The position numbers were made by a program, and so were the translations under genes. A stretch of DNA of 52,776 nucleotides from Scenedesmus sp. ARA3. Taxonomy: Eukaryota; Chlorophyta; Chlorophyceae; Sphaeropleales; Scenedesmaceae. The stretch spans positions 13,556 to 66,331 of the forward strand of contig RWJK01001822.1 in the NCBI GenBank assembly GCA_004335835.1, given 5' to 3'. The notes beneath the pieces are model-generated. The model was given only the letters and a program-made list of their open reading frames with translations. It made no database searches and was not told the DNA's origin. This document shows positions 1 through 12,115 of this stretch, piece after piece (position 1 is the stretch's first letter; the number at the start of each line of letters is the position of its first letter).

Positions 1-57
1 CCCCCCCCCAACTCACTACACAGTCTGCTAAACATGTGTCCCCTGTACAGGGAGTAG
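1..57. other. Left edge: poly-C run and short palindrome
   Basis: Nine C residues open the window. A perfect 12-bp palindrome, CCCTGTACAGGG, lies at 41-52, just beyond the stop codon of the seryl-tRNA synthetase. A related sequence, CCCTGTGTACAGGG, occurs near the other end at 52659-52672. No gene is visible. The poly-C run may be a contig edge. Confidence 0.4.
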
Positions 58-1714
58 CTAGCTGCTGGCACCTGCTGCTGCTGCTGCCGCTACTGCTGCC
101 TCAATATCTGCCTTGGGCCTATCCACCACCTTGCCCTTGGCATCAAATATCTTCCTGAAAGGAATGAAGCTGATGCCTGGCAGGAAGGGCTGCAGGCAGG
201 GTGGCACATTCACGCCATCCGGCGTCTGGTAGTTTTCCAGCACGCAGCACAGCGTGCGCTCCGTGGCGCTGAGCGTGCTGTTGAGCATGTGCACGAATGC
301 ATTCTTCTGCTCGCCGCCGGCTGCGGTCTTGGGCTGGCGCATGCGGATGTCCAGCCGGCGCGACTGCAAGAGGAAAGGTGGCAGCAGGGCAGCAGCAACA
401 GCAGCAGCACGAACGTTGTGCCAGGCATTGGTAGCTGCACAGCAAGGAGTGTGAAGTTTTGAAGGCTGCATGCATGCACTGCGATGCTCCACAGCCTTGC
501 TGCGCTTGCTGCACTCAGTGTGTCCTCCTGTTTCAGACTGCAGGGGAGCTGGCACTTTGCACAAGCATACGGGCCATGCTTACGGGCTGGCACCCGCAGC
601 AGTGATGTGCATCGCACCTGGTAATCTGTGCAGTTTGAGCAGGAGACCAGCTCGCGGAAGGTCTTGCTGGCGGGGAACCACGCCTCCAGGTCGTACTTCT
701 TGGCGGCAGCGTTGTTGAGCTCGCCGCTCACGATGTTCACCACGCGGTACGGCAGACCCAGCGCCTGAGGAGGATGGAGCACGTAAAAATAGAACACCCA
801 GGTGAGCACCATTAAGGAGGGCAAGAGGCAGCAATCGCAGTAACCTGATATACAGTGAGCATCTCATGTAGGCACGATGTTCACCACGCAGTGTGGCAGA
901 CCCAGCGCCTGGCAGCAGCATGCAGTGAGACAACTCATTAGAGGAGTAGCCAGCAGCGAGCACAGCAACCCGGTACACGATGCACAGCTTGCGCAAAGGG
1001 CAAGAGCATGTGGAGGTGGGCGTGCGCATGCGGAAGTGCGCACCTGCATGCAACACACGGCGCAATCAACAACCGACGCCAGGATCGAGATTTGTCAAGA
1101 CCCTACAAAATTGCGGATTTATGTCTATGCAATTTGCCGTAGCTCATAAGGCAGCGGCTCCATGCACCTGGTAGAAGTCCTCTGCGTTGCCCAGCATCTC
1201 CTCCATGACCTGCCAGCTCTCATCACCCTCAGGGCTGCAGATCACAAACTGCTCCACCTTCTCAAACTGGTGAATCCTGCGGCAGGCGGCAGCCAGCAGG
1301 CGCGCACGGCAGCAGGGTGCAGCGCAGGTCAGCAGCTGGTGCACGGCTTTGTCAGGGCAGACATACACAGCAACAGAGGTGGCAGCTGAATGTGTCATTG
1401 GTTGATCCGCAGGCACAAGACCATGCAGGTGGAAGCCAATGACTGTGTGGGTAGCATTGCCAGTGAGAAGCCGGTTGCAGTAACCAAACACCGGATCAAG
1501 CAATGCACATTTCCCTCACCTGAAGATGCCCAGGGTGTCGCGGCCGTGGCTGCCCACCTCCTTCCTGAAGCAGGTGCTGTAGCCCACCAGGCGCAGCGGC
1601 AGCTCGGCCTTCTCAAACCAGCCCTTGCGGTGCATCGCGCACAGCGTCTGCTCGCTGGTGGCGATCAGGTACTTGTCATCGCCCTCGCCTGGCCACACAG
1701 GCAAGTTGAGGTCA

Positions 1715-1749
<35 letters not shown>

Positions 1750-4150
1750 TCAACACCAATGCAGGACCACTTTTGCCCTTTGGCGATCAGGTACTTGTCA
1801 TCGCCCTCACCTGGCCAAAACGTTGGGAGTGGTCAGCAGCAGGCGACATCAGCAGGTCAGCATGCCGCACACGACAAGTAGCTGCTGTTCAAGCGCTGGT
1901 GCACACTTCGCCTGTTACCGAGAAATTGATCAGGCATTGCCGCAGCCGCCCGACATCACACGCGTGGCCCACCTGTGACCTTGTAGAGCTCATCATCAAA
2001 CTGGGACAGCTGCGCGCACTCCGCCATGATGTCCTGCTTCATGAAGAAGGGCGTGTGCACAGGCTTGTAGCCGCGCCGGAACGCAAAGTGCAGCGCGGCG
2101 TTGATCAGCGCCTGGTTGAGCAGCGGGCCCTCGTTGGTCAGGTAGAAGCCGCGCCCGCCTGGAGGGATGAGGCAGCAGCAACAGCAGCGCAGGCGCACAC
2201 ATCACTGCTGTCAGACACTGTCAGAGGGCCGTAGTGGTGAGTAAGTGACTCTGGTGCTGCTGTCCCGCCTCAATACACGGCTTAGCCCTGCGCTCCCACC
2301 TCCACCTACTGCATCACATGACAGCTGCCCCGCAGCGCTCCAAGTTCTATCAGTGACCCTGCCATGTCCAGCTGCCAAACTGCGGCTGCGCCAGGTGTGT
2401 GTGCTGACTGCCCTGTAACAACACACCCCAAAACCAGCCCCACAAGCGCACCTGCCACTGCTGCGCCCGCCTCCAGGTTGACAATGTCCAGCAGGGTAAC
2501 CAGGTCCACGTGGTTGTACAGCTTCTCACCCTCACCAGCGCTGCGGGGGCTGCCAAACTCGCGCACAATGGCGTTGTTGTCCTGCGCACAGAGACAGGTC
2601 ACATCACACAGGATGTGACAGGCATGAGTAGCTGACAGAGCAACACCCAGGCTAGTCTGCTGCTGCTGTTTGCGCTTCGTAGTGACCAGAGCCAGCTCTT
2701 GCAGCATGAGCACCAGCATCTTACACGGATGGCACTAGATGGCCCAGCTTCTGCATGCGCAAGGCATCCGCGTGCCATGCTTATCTGCCTCTGCAGCAGG
2801 CGGCGCTGAGAGCTGGTGCTGTGACAGCTTGCACCGCAGCGGCAGAAGTGCTGCTGCATGTACGCTACTGCCTGCTGACACAGCTTGGTGGCACCTGCTG
2901 GTTTGGCCAGCTCCAGCTATGCTGCTGCAGCAACCCTCGCCCCTGGCCCCTGAGCAGCGAGGCAAAGCTGCACATTGCATGGTCTGCAAGGCTGAGCACA
3001 CATGCATCCCACCAGCCATGAACATAGGAGCTAATAAGCTGGATCAAACCAAAACAGCAGCAGCCTCACATGCACGCAGCATACCACGGCGTTCTTACCA
3101 TGCCAAAACATCACACCTGCAACTGCTCTCAGCCAAGCAACACCAGGAGAAGAAGAGGCAGTAGCGTGCAACCACAACTGCTAATGTCTGCCGTGGCGCT
3201 ACTACAAACCCAATCAACTGATCAACCAAAGCAAATTAAATCACCTCGTTGTCGTCAACGGGCACGCTGTCATGCACGAGGTTGCCGATGGGCACCAGCG
3301 CTGCATCGCGCTCGCTGATGATCTGCTTCTCCTTCTCCTCCAGCTCAGCAATGCTGGCCTTCATGGCCTTGGTCTTGTCCTGCAGCTCGGTGGCATCCTG
3401 CTTGGCCTGCAGGAGCCGTCAAACACCGGTCAAACACGGGTCAAACACCGCTCAAATGACAGTTTGACTGACAGCATCCTTGATACAGCATGATGATGGT
3501 GTCGTTGCTGCATGCAGGGCAGGATGTGCAGCTGCAGGCCATCCATTGCCCTGATGCTCACGCTGCAACAGCTTGCATGACACTGCCCCTCCTGCAAGCA
3601 CGCTGTCAGATGCTACAGCATGCAGTCGAGTCCCATGAAGCGGTTGCAGCTGCTTCACTGCAGCACTGCGATCCTGCTGGCTGCATGCGCTGGCTGCGGG
3701 GGTTGACAGCTGACTTCAGGCTGCTGCCTGCTGCATCACACCTTACGCAGCTCGGCAATCTGCTTGTTAAGGGCATTGAACTCCTTCTTGACCTGGTCCA
3801 GCTCAAAACGAGCTGCAGCAGCCAAATGATGTACAGGAGCAGCAGGCAGTTCAGCAGTAGAGAGGTGGTTGCCGAGCCTGCTGGCCTGATTGCAGCTCTG
3901 CACATCCAGCCAGCGTCACACACCCCTTACCTGCGCGCCAGTCAGCATCCAGCTGAACCACCTTGTCCACCAGCGTCACATCAGCATATCGCCGCTTTTG
4001 GGACTCCCTGACAATGTCAGGGTTCCCGCCCTTCTCTGCAATTTAATCCAAAAAATCAATAAGTGACATATAAACTCTTTTAAGAAAACCAATGAGCAGC
4101 TGTTCAACTGACTGCAGCACACCTGTGCGGAACAAGTTGATGTCGAGCAT
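58..4150 (-). CDS. SERS: Seryl-tRNA synthetase, cytosolic type (10 exons, 470 aa)
   Basis: Charges tRNA-Ser with serine using ATP; class II synthetase of the cytosolic plant type. Exons on the minus strand: 4123-4150, 3931-4035, 3742-3812, 3245-3406, 2452-2581, 1973-2158, 1520-1688, 1168-1276, 618-764, 58-363. All junctions are GT-AG, all phases agree, and the sum is 1413 nt ending in TAG. The N-terminus [15 protein letters not shown] is that of plant SerRS. Residues of about 30-110 form the charged antiparallel tRNA-binding arm. Motif 2 ([19 protein letters not shown], then HQFEKVEQF) lies at about 266-297. Motif 3 ([18 protein letters not shown]) begins at about 397. The length is close to the roughly 450 aa usual for the family, with a short Ala-rich tail ending GASS. 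Introns 6 and 8 contain degenerate copies of exon starts. The gene faces the WD-protein gene head to head. Confidence 0.95.
880..917 (-). repeat. Partial copy of SerRS exon 9 start
   Basis: On the minus strand this reads [13 protein letters not shown], a diverged copy of the first residues of exon 9 ([15 protein letters not shown] at 732-767). It includes an acceptor-like CAG and lies in the intron upstream of that exon. It stops after about 35 bp and cannot replace the exon. Confidence 0.8.
1776..1820 (-). repeat. Partial copy of SerRS exon 7 start
   Basis: About 42 bp nearly identical to 1659-1700, including the intron-exon junction GGCCAG and the codons for [10 protein letters not shown]. 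It sits about 115 bp upstream of the real exon 7. A CAG array (CTG in the sense strand) at 1715-1742 separates the copy from the real exon. Confidence 0.85.
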
Positions 4151-4435
4151 GATGGCTGATCAGAATCAGCAGGCGGATGCAAACTGGTTGTTCATCTGAT
4201 CAGACTGCAGTAAAACAATGACCTGGGCTTCCTGTCCTTCTGTTGGAACTGAACCTCAATGTCATTCAACGAGCTCTTACGAAGTTGGATGCTGCGTAGA
4301 CGCTTCGCTTGATTAAGCAGAACGTCGCTTGAACATTGACGTTTTCATCGACGAAGAGCACGGTGGCACTTCTCGGGCATTATGCTTGCACCAGCACTGA
4401 TGCAGTGATGCAGTGACCCCACCCGGATCAGCACC
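4151..4435. promoter_or_regulatory. Probable bidirectional promoter (SerRS / WD protein)
   Basis: These 285 bp separate the minus-strand start of seryl-tRNA synthetase (ATG at 4150) from the proposed plus-strand start of the WD-like gene (ATG at 4436). The arrangement implies a shared promoter or two compact ones. No TATA box or other motif is identified with confidence. Confidence 0.5.
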
Positions 4436-6115
4436 ATGGAGGAAGTTCATGACTCTGTGTTGGTCGATGAAATTCATCTGGCTCAGGGCAACAGGCCATG
4501 CGCCCAGATTATCAGCAGCACGGCTAGCCGCGAGCATCATGTAGCAGCGATCAAGCTCAATCAAACGGTAGTGTTTGCTGAACTCGGAGGTTTCAGGGCA
4601 CAGCCATCCTTCAACACGCCCCATGGCACACAGCGGACCGGCGTGTCAGGTGAGCGAAGCAGCAGCATCGCATGAGCTGCCTCAGGAAGGTGACGCAGCA
4701 TGTCTCTGCAACCACGTCGCTTGAGACGTCTTAGGCATGATGTAGCAGTGTACGCTATGCAAGGCTAGCTAGTGTCGAGACCTGCTGTGCACTACACACT
4801 GCACTGCGCCAGGCTGACACCAGGCTGACACCATCAGGTCATCATTGACGTTGCCCTGTCTCCTGCAGCCACACTCACGACACATACAAACCAACCATAA
4901 CAACGCTTCGACCTCAACAACCGTTGCTGTGCTGCTGGTGCAACAGGCGTGTCTTTCAGCCCTGATGGCAGCTACATTGCAGCCTTCAGCTCTGACGAGC
5001 TGTACGTGGCGCGCGTGTACTCCCAGCAGCGCGTGGGCCAGCTCAGACACATCGCACAGCTGGCAAGCATCAAGGCCGTGCACTGGTGCCCGCAGTCCAC
5101 AGCACTCGCAGTGTGCTGCAAGCAGCAGGTTGATATTTACCTTGTGGTGCTGCCGCCACCAGGCAGACCCAGCTTCGCCGGCAGCAGCAGCAGCAGCACA
5201 CCCGCAGCAGCAGCAGCAGCACCACAGGCCAGCCACCTGCAGCACTCAGCCATCAACCTAGCTCCCCTGCAGCGCCTGCCGGGGCCTAGGAGTGCAAGCG
5301 CAGGGCCGCGCTGTGCCTGCTGGCTGCCGCGAGGCGCTGCTGGCAGCCCTGCAGCGCTGCTGGCGGCGTGGTCTGCTGACCTGCTCATGTTCACCTGGCA
5401 GCCTAGCAGCCAAGGTAGGCAAGGCAGGCTTTAGGTGGCTGATAGTAGTTATTTGCGCTGCACTGGTCGATGCTGCTGGCTGCCTGGTCTGCTGACCTGC
5501 GCATGTTCATCTGGCAGCCCAGCAGCCAAGGTACAGCTGACTTTCTGAGCTGAGTTACTAGCAGAATGGCTGATTATCCTCTTGGCTATGCATTGCACAT
5601 GCTTCCAATGCTGCTGCACCCACAGCTCCAGCTTTTTGATGCAACAGTGCTATTGCATGGCTGAACTCTTAGCCACACAGACACGCACGCACCCACTCAC
5701 CGTCTTTGCTGACCTGTCTGCACCTGGTTGGTTGCGTGTTTGCCGCAGGTGTTGACTGGTCCCGCCACACAGTGCACCGCTTCCTGGCTGGCTGGCCCGG
5801 CCCTATTAGGGCCATCACAGCAGCACCAAACACCATCACCAGCAGTGATAGCTGCTTGGTGTTGGGCACAGTGGATGCTCAGCTAGCACTGGAGCGCAGC
5901 AGCAGTAGCAGCAGCAGCATTGACGCTGAGCTGGCACAGCTGCGCGTGGCAGCAGCAGCAGGCGGCAGCAGCAGCAGCAACGGCATCAGCAGCAGCACGC
6001 ATGGGCTGCAGCAGCAGCGGCAAGGGTCCGGCTTATCAGGCAGGGTGCTGATCACTGACCTGCAGCCTGATGCTGCTCCTGGAGTGGGCCAGTTTGTGTC
6101 AGGCCCACCTCTTGC

Positions 6116-6151
<36 letters not shown>

Positions 6152-7393
6152 TGCAGGTGCAGCAGTTGATGTATTAGCAGCTGCAAGCCCTTACCCAGAC
6201 GTGGTGGTGACTAAGACACCGCGAGCACCAACCAGTCAGCATGCAGCAGCAGGGCTGAGCTGCAGCGGCAGCAGCAACAGCAGCAGCGTGCTGAGTAGCC
6301 TGCTGAACATCCAAGGCAGTGCTGCTGCTGCTGCTGGCAGCAGCAGCGGTGAGCCAGCATGTGTCTGCATGCTAGAGCTCAACCTCTCAGACTTCATGCA
6401 GAGTTCCAGCCAGAACAACATCAGCAACAGCAGCAGCAACAACGGCAAGAATGATGGCAGCAGCTCTCCCTGCCAGCAGAGTATTAGTCAAGTGAGGGGA
6501 CTGCTGAGCCGGCTCTCAGCCAGCCTCAATGGCAGCTTCTCAAGCCTACCCAACCACCCAGTTACGCCAGATGCAGCAGCACCAGCAGCAGCCAAGCCAG
6601 CAGCACCATCAGCAGCAGGCAGTGTTAGTAACACAGGCATGCCATTCAGCAGCATACTACAGCTGCCACATCTGCCGCTGCCTGACCTGCTAGCAGTGCA
6701 GGACGGCATAGCAGCCATTGGCAGCAGCAGGGGGCCGCCGCTGGTGGCTCTGTGTAGCTTTTCATCCCAGCAAGGCATTGGGCTGCAGCTGCTGCAGCTG
6801 GTGGCATTGCCGCTGCCAAGCCCTATTGCCAGCTGCGGCCCGATCAGGGTGAGGCTAGATGGCCTGCTGCTGACGCCAGCAGTGCAGGGCACAGCAGCAG
6901 CAACACCAGGTGGCACACAGCAGCACGCTGCTGCAGCAGCAGCAGCAGCAGTGGTTGCGCGCACGCATTACCCGGTGATCTCAGAGGGAGGCTGGCCTGG
7001 AGTGGTTGAGGCAGCAGAGGGCGAGTGGTGCAACGCCAACGGCAGCAACAGTGGTGAGGCAACAGCACATCTGCCGGATATTGTCGCACTGCTCAACTGC
7101 TCCCAGGCAGCAGCGCAGCAGCCGCCAGGGTTTGCCAGCTTCGGCAGCAGCACAGCTGTGGACAAGAATGCAGACACATACCTGGTGAAGTGCAGGGCAC
7201 CCCCGGCAGCAGTAATGCAGCCAGCAGCACAGCCTGAGCAGCATACAGTAGCAGCAAAATCCAGCGCTGCTGATGTTGTAGCAGCAGATGTGGCTCCTGC
7301 TGCTGTAGCTGTGAGGGCTGCTGCTAAAGATGCTGATGCTAATGGTGATGATGCTGGGGGTGAAGATGAGGGCAGCATCTGGTGGCGCAGCCT

Positions 7394-7431
<38 letters not shown>

Positions 7432-7496
7432 TACAACTCAGGGTGAAGCAGCAAGACACCGCAGATGATAATCTATCACATAGCAGCAGCAGCAGC

Positions 7497-7533
<37 letters not shown>

Positions 7534-7764
7534 CAGCAGAGCAGCTTCTGCAGCGCAGGGCGGAGCTGCGGTACCCTGACCTCAGGCCTAGGGACCAGCG
7601 GCAGCAGCAGGAGGTCCCGGGGCGCTATGTGAGGCTTGAGCGCAGGCCCTCACAGCAGCGGCTGCTAGAGCAGCAGCATCAGCAACAGCAGCAGCAGCAG
7701 GTCAGGGAGCTGAAGCAGCAGCAGCAGGTCAGGGAGCTGGAGCAGCAGCAGCAGGTCAGGGAGC

Positions 7765-7857
<93 letters not shown>

Positions 7858-8933
7858 TGAGGGAGCTTGAGCACAAGCAGTGCGAGCTGAGCAGCAAGCA
7901 CCAGTCAGTGGTCGGCCTTTCAGCACGAGCAGCCTCGTCTGCTGCTGAAACACCCGGCAGTGCAGTCAGCTACAGCAGCGGCACCACTTGGACCAGCTTG
8001 GCTGAAGATCACCACCACCACCAGCAGCAGCAGCACCAGGGACAGGCCAGCATGGCTGAAGATTACCAGCAGCAGCAGCAGCAGCAGCAGCAGGGCCAGG
8101 CCAGCTGCCGCGCATTGCTGTCTCACCCCTCGTCGCCCCAGCAGCAGCAGCAGCAGCAGTTCCAGGCCAGCAGCTGCGCTGTGCTCTCTCACCCCTCATC
8201 GCCGCAGCAGCAGGAGCACCAGCGGCAGCTGGATAAGGAGGATGCGGAGTTCCAGGCTGCAGTCAGCCGCGTGAACAAGGTGGTGGCAGTGCTGAGCGGG
8301 GTGCAGTGCAGGCTAGAAACACGGCTGGAGAACTCCTTGGAGTGCAGCACAATGCCGGGCCAGCGGCTAGCAGCAGCAGATCTGCCTGCAGCAGCAGCAG
8401 CAGCAGCAGCGGGAAGAGGTGGAGGGGGGTCCTCAGGACCCCCCACGCCTGATGCCGCAGGGTCAGATGCAGCAGGCGCAGAGCTGGCTGCTGCTGCTGC
8501 ATGTAGCAGTAGCGCTGGCAGTGGGATTGAAGTTCTGCCAAGTGCTGCGGGTGGAGTAAGTTTTGGAGCTGCTGCTGCCGCAGCCGGCAGCGCAGAGCAG
8601 CAGCGGCTGCAGCAGGCCGCACTGCTGGCGCAGGTGCGTCAGGAGGCTCAGCATGTATCTGCTGTTGCTGCTGCTGCCACGCATGAGGCACTGACAGAGC
8701 TTCAGGTGAGCCTTGAGCTGCGGCTGGATGCACTGCTGCGCCTGCAGCAGCAGCAGCAGAGCCTGCTGGAGCAGCAGCTGCGGCAGAACCAGCAGCAGCA
8801 GCTGCTGGCGGGGGTGCTTGCAGGCGTGCAGTCCAGCTTTGAGAAGCGATTTGACAGCATGCAGGAGCTGATGCAGCAGATGGTGCGGCAGCTTGACAGG
8901 CTGGCAACTGGGCTCGAAGACATGGAGAAATAG
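4436..8933 (+). CDS. WD40-like, poly-Q, coiled-coil protein (3 exons, 1288 aa)
   Basis: Proposed exons are 4436-4649, 4947-5414 and 5749-8933; phases agree and the sum is 3867 nt ending in TAG. Exon 2 opens with a WD-repeat strand (VSFSPDGSYIAAFSSDEL), followed by SIKAVHWCPQSTALAV and LLAAWSADLLMFTWQPSSQ. Exon 3 continues with VDWSRHTVHRFLAGWPGPIRA. The middle is low-complexity Ala/Ser/Gln, including several VRELEQQQQ units and a run of about 30 Gln encoded by pure CAG (about 7769-7855). The last 100 residues form an amphipathic coiled coil ending QLDRLATGLEDMEK. Exon 1 rests on matching splice phase and the in-frame ATG at 4436, so it is the weakest part. The layout (WD40 head, long linker, C-terminal helix) recalls EDC4/varicose, NEDD1 or Mediator WD subunits, but no family-specific motif settles it. 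The function is unknown. Confidence 0.7.
5466..5536 (+). repeat. Partial copy of WD-gene exon 2 end
   Basis: Repeats 5347-5420: the codons for AWSADLLMFTWQPSSQ plus the 5' splice site CAAGGTA. It lies in the intron just downstream of exon 2, with about 10 per cent changes. The donor (CAAGGTACAG) is preserved and could in principle be used. Confidence 0.85.
7680..7860 (+). repeat. CAG trinucleotide and VREL(E/K)QQQQ repeat tract
   Basis: In-frame CAG tract within the WD/poly-Q gene. Three units of GTCAGGGAGCTG(G/A)AG plus CAG codons are followed by about 29-30 uninterrupted CAG codons. A closing GTGAGGGAGCTTGAG follows. Uninterrupted CAG runs of this length are prone to slippage, so the length is probably polymorphic. 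Confidence 0.9.
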
Positions 8934-9640
8934 GCTGTGATCACACCCACAAGGTTTCTGGTGGCTGGGCATGGCGCGACCCATCGGCAGTCGGGCTAAC
9001 CGGCGGGGCGGGGTTTGCACGTTGGCTGATTCTGTGATCAGCCTGGCATGCTTTCAGCGCTGTATGGTTGTCTGCGCACCAGCAGCGCACTGCATCAACT
9101 GCAATGGCGGCGACAGCATGCAGGAGCTGATGCAGCAGATGGTGCGGCAGCTGGATAGGCTGGCAACTGGGCTTGAAGACATGGAGAAATAGGCCGTTAT
9201 CACACCCAAAAGGTCTCTGGTGGCGGGGCTTGGCGTGACTGGGTGGGGCAGCCGGACCAACCGGCGAGGCAGGGTTTGCACGATGGCTGAGGCTGTGATT
9301 AGCCCGGCATGCTTCAGCGCTGTATGGGCTGCACACCAGCAGCGCACTGCATCAACTGCAATAGCGGCGACAGTCTGCAGGAGCTGTTGCAGCAGATGGT
9401 GCGGCAGCTGGATAGGCTGGCAACTGGGCTTGAGGATATGGAGAAGCGATTGTGTATCTTGAGAAGGGTGTTGGTGACGTGTCCTCGCATTTGGTGAAAC
9501 ACAGGCGGCAGGCGGAGGCGCGAGCGGGGGTGGCTTGGGCTGTGATCCGCTTGGTGGGCGTTGAGCGCTTCGTATGGGTTGTCTACGCACCAGCAGCACA
9601 GGAATTGCCTGCAGTGGCGTTGACTGCGAAACCAGAGCTT
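8850..9640 (+). repeat. Three tandem ~258-bp copies of the WD-gene 3' end
   Basis: The segment that encodes the final helix (SMQELMQQMVRQLDRLATGL) plus about 180 bp of 3' flank is present three times. The shared CAGGAGCTG anchor falls at 8862, 9121 and 9378. Copy 2 keeps the stop-codon context GAGAAATAG. Copy 3 reads GAGAAGCGA and stays open for longer. The genuine coding copy is the first. The others lie in the 3' UTR or beyond. Confidence 0.9.
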
Positions 9641-12115
9641 GAAACAGCGCAACTGGAACGGCTTTAGATGGGCGCTGGGCGCTGCTGAGAGCTGCCTTGT
9701 GTCATCCTCTCAGATTGCTGTAGCAGGAGGGCGCAGCCTGCTGTGTGGGAGCTGTGTGTAATGGCGTTGACTTGGGGCACATATGTCTCAGTGCAACACC
9801 CTGACTTGGTGTGGTGTTTGCAAAGGCACTCAGCTGGCTGTGGCACATAGGCGGCATGCCAACTTATGACTTGAAGCGCTGTCTACGCAGCAGGATGTGT
9901 ACTGCAAAAGTGTCAGCACCATGACGGGTCATGGTGTGCAGGTGTGATTCGATGATGCTGCAGGTTATTGTGGGTGGCTTTAGTGTACTTTGTAGTTTTG
10001 TGTTGGCTATGTGCCGGGGTTGCTGGCTTGTGCACACGACAGACTTCCACTTCATGTGTGCCTTCTTTGTGCGTGTTTGTTGGTTATGTGGTGGAGTCAG
10101 AGCGGTTGCACACATGTGCCTGGAGGCTGACTGCTGTAGAGCTTGGTGGATGGCTCCTAGGCGCACTCATTTGCGTCCTCCGCAGTACCAACTTAGAGTG
10201 ACGTGAACACTGCCAGCAGCAGATCCTTGCTGCAACCTGGAGACATGTGTGTTATTCTACTTGCACACCTCACCGTTTACTTACGTGAAGTGTTCAGCAG
10301 CAGAGTGCAGCCCTTCTTACTTTTGTGTGCCTCGTTACTGTTGTGTGCCTTGATCGCAGCCATTGGCAGCGTTACAGCTGTACAGTATAACGCCTGAGGC
10401 TTCATGTTTTGGGTGTTGCTATGCTTTGTTGTGTCAGATGGGCACCTGCATGGTGCTGATTGATGCTGTGCTGTGATTGGCTTGACCACATGTGCATTGT
10501 GTGCATGTTGACGCAGTTGCAGGCATGGTGGCAGCACTCAGGCAGTGGCTTTGATCAGACAAACAGCAGTTCCATTGCTGACACGCAGCTGTTCTGTATG
10601 GACATGGCGTTCGCCATGCTTGTTTCCTTGCTCATTGATGGTCAAACTGATGAAACCCTAGTTGCGCCTGTGGAGGCTGCTGCACCGAAAGTGACCTGCT
10701 TTACGTATTGCTAAACATCCCTTGGCGTTGGGTGTGCCCTGTTGTGTGCGTGCCGAGCCTCTGACAACATGGCTTGGCATTTTCTGCATCGCTTGGTTCG
10801 ATGTCACCGCACAGAACTTGCCGCAACCTGCTTTCAGTGTGCAAGCTGCTTCAAGTACAGTGTCGGGCTGCTGCCGGCTGATTTGAAGACGCTGCGTGCC
10901 TGGCAACTGGGGTCCAGACAGCAGCGTTGTGCCCTGCTGGCTTTCCCTGCAAAGCTCATTGATCACAACAGCGTTTGGCGTGGGGACTCTTGTTGTCAAG
11001 GGTTTAGGGAGTGTCGTTTGGTTGGTGTTTAGTTCACCTCCTTGCTGTTTCCACTGCTCAAAAGCTGTGGTGTGGCTTGCTTCACTGCAGTGCAGAGAAA
11101 CATTGGAATGCACATGCCAGCCTTGTGATTCGGCTGGCTTGTTCACCTTTGCAGGCTTTGTTTGCTTGGAGCGGTTGAACTGTTTCCGCCGCAACACAAG
11201 CACGGCTCAGCATGCACAGCTGCGCAGCCCACATGTTGTGCAGCCGCGTTTATGCTTATGCGTTGAAGGTGCATGGCTGAGCCCATGGCAGTGTGGCATC
11301 ATGGAGTGACCACAACGCATGCCAAGCAGTGTATTGATGGCCCCATGACACTGCACCAGTGTTTGCTTCTGGTGCACATCTTGCTTCCTGCATTTGGGAG
11401 GTGACATGCGTTCACTCTGCTGGACAACCAGCTGCGCAAAGGCTTTTGTGCATTGTCCTGACTGATGCTGCACTTATCTTGAGCTGTTAGTGGTTGTTTA
11501 TTGCCCGTTAGCATTGTTGAAATTGCATAATTTTGTTGGGAATACTGCATATGAGACAGGCATGACTTTCTTGATGTGATCATCAGCTGTGTTTGCTTAG
11601 ACAGAGCCGCACCGCACTGTTGTAGAGGCAGATCTAGATGACGCATTCTGGCTGACAGCTTGCAAGAAAAGTGATTTGCACAGCCGTGCAACCTTGGTGC
11701 AAGCCATTTGAGCGCAGCTGCAAGCTGCCAGTGCGGCGCTGAATCACACCAAGATCCATTCTATGGTAATGTCATGAATGTTCTTACACTTGGTACCAGT
11801 ACCAGGCACGCAGATGTCGCATGTACGTCTGAAGGGCAGCTTTGCCACAATCTTGCAGTGGCCTCCCAGCTCAGCGCACAGCCACTGCCGCACACACACC
11901 GCCGCCCTACAATCCCCCTAAATCATCGACGATTGTCTGGCAGCAAGCCACTGTGCACAGAAGATAACAGCTCACGCTTGACAAGGACCACAGGAGATAA
12001 ACTGGTGAACCACGAAAGTGATGCTAATTGCCAAAACACCCTTGCAGCCAGCAGCTAGCCGTTGCTTCCACACAGGAACCAAGCCACACATGTAATCAAT
12101 CAGCCTCAAACGTCA
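9641..12115. other. Long stretch without a recognised gene
   Basis: About 2.5 kb between the WD-protein repeats and the PurC stop codon. The plus strand is T/G-rich (many TTGTGTG and GTTTG blocks), unlike the coding DNA on either side. Reading frames are short, and their translations show no domain, signal peptide or repeat that I recognise. A TGTAA (the usual chlorophyte polyadenylation signal) occurs at about 9755 and could serve the WD gene. A TTACA at about 11785 could serve the minus-strand PurC. Probably UTR plus intergenic DNA. Confidence 0.55.

Noticed and set aside
4313..4624. Minus-strand frame overlapping the proposed first exon of the WD gene
   Set aside because: It has no ATG-supported context or known domain, and the plus-strand exon has a good donor with matching phase. 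The choice is not certain.
5706..5748. Start of the WD protein at 5706 in the long 1075-codon frame
   Set aside because: The region 5706-5748 is the end of an intron (TGCCGCAG acceptor at 5748). Splicing from 5414 is in phase and adds the WD-like N-terminus. No ATG begins the frame at 5706.
7665..7953. Long minus-strand frames of poly-Leu, poly-Cys or poly-Ala opposite CAG arrays, here and at 19850-20158, 15637-15870, 23000-23394 and elsewhere
   Set aside because: They are translations of trinucleotide repeats in other frames. They lack ordinary protein sequence and overlap well-supported genes or introns.
10896..11309. Plus-strand frame of 137 codons in the gene-free stretch, with others nearby
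   Set aside because: No domain, poor composition, and no splice or start context. Frames of this length occur by chance in T/G-rich DNA.
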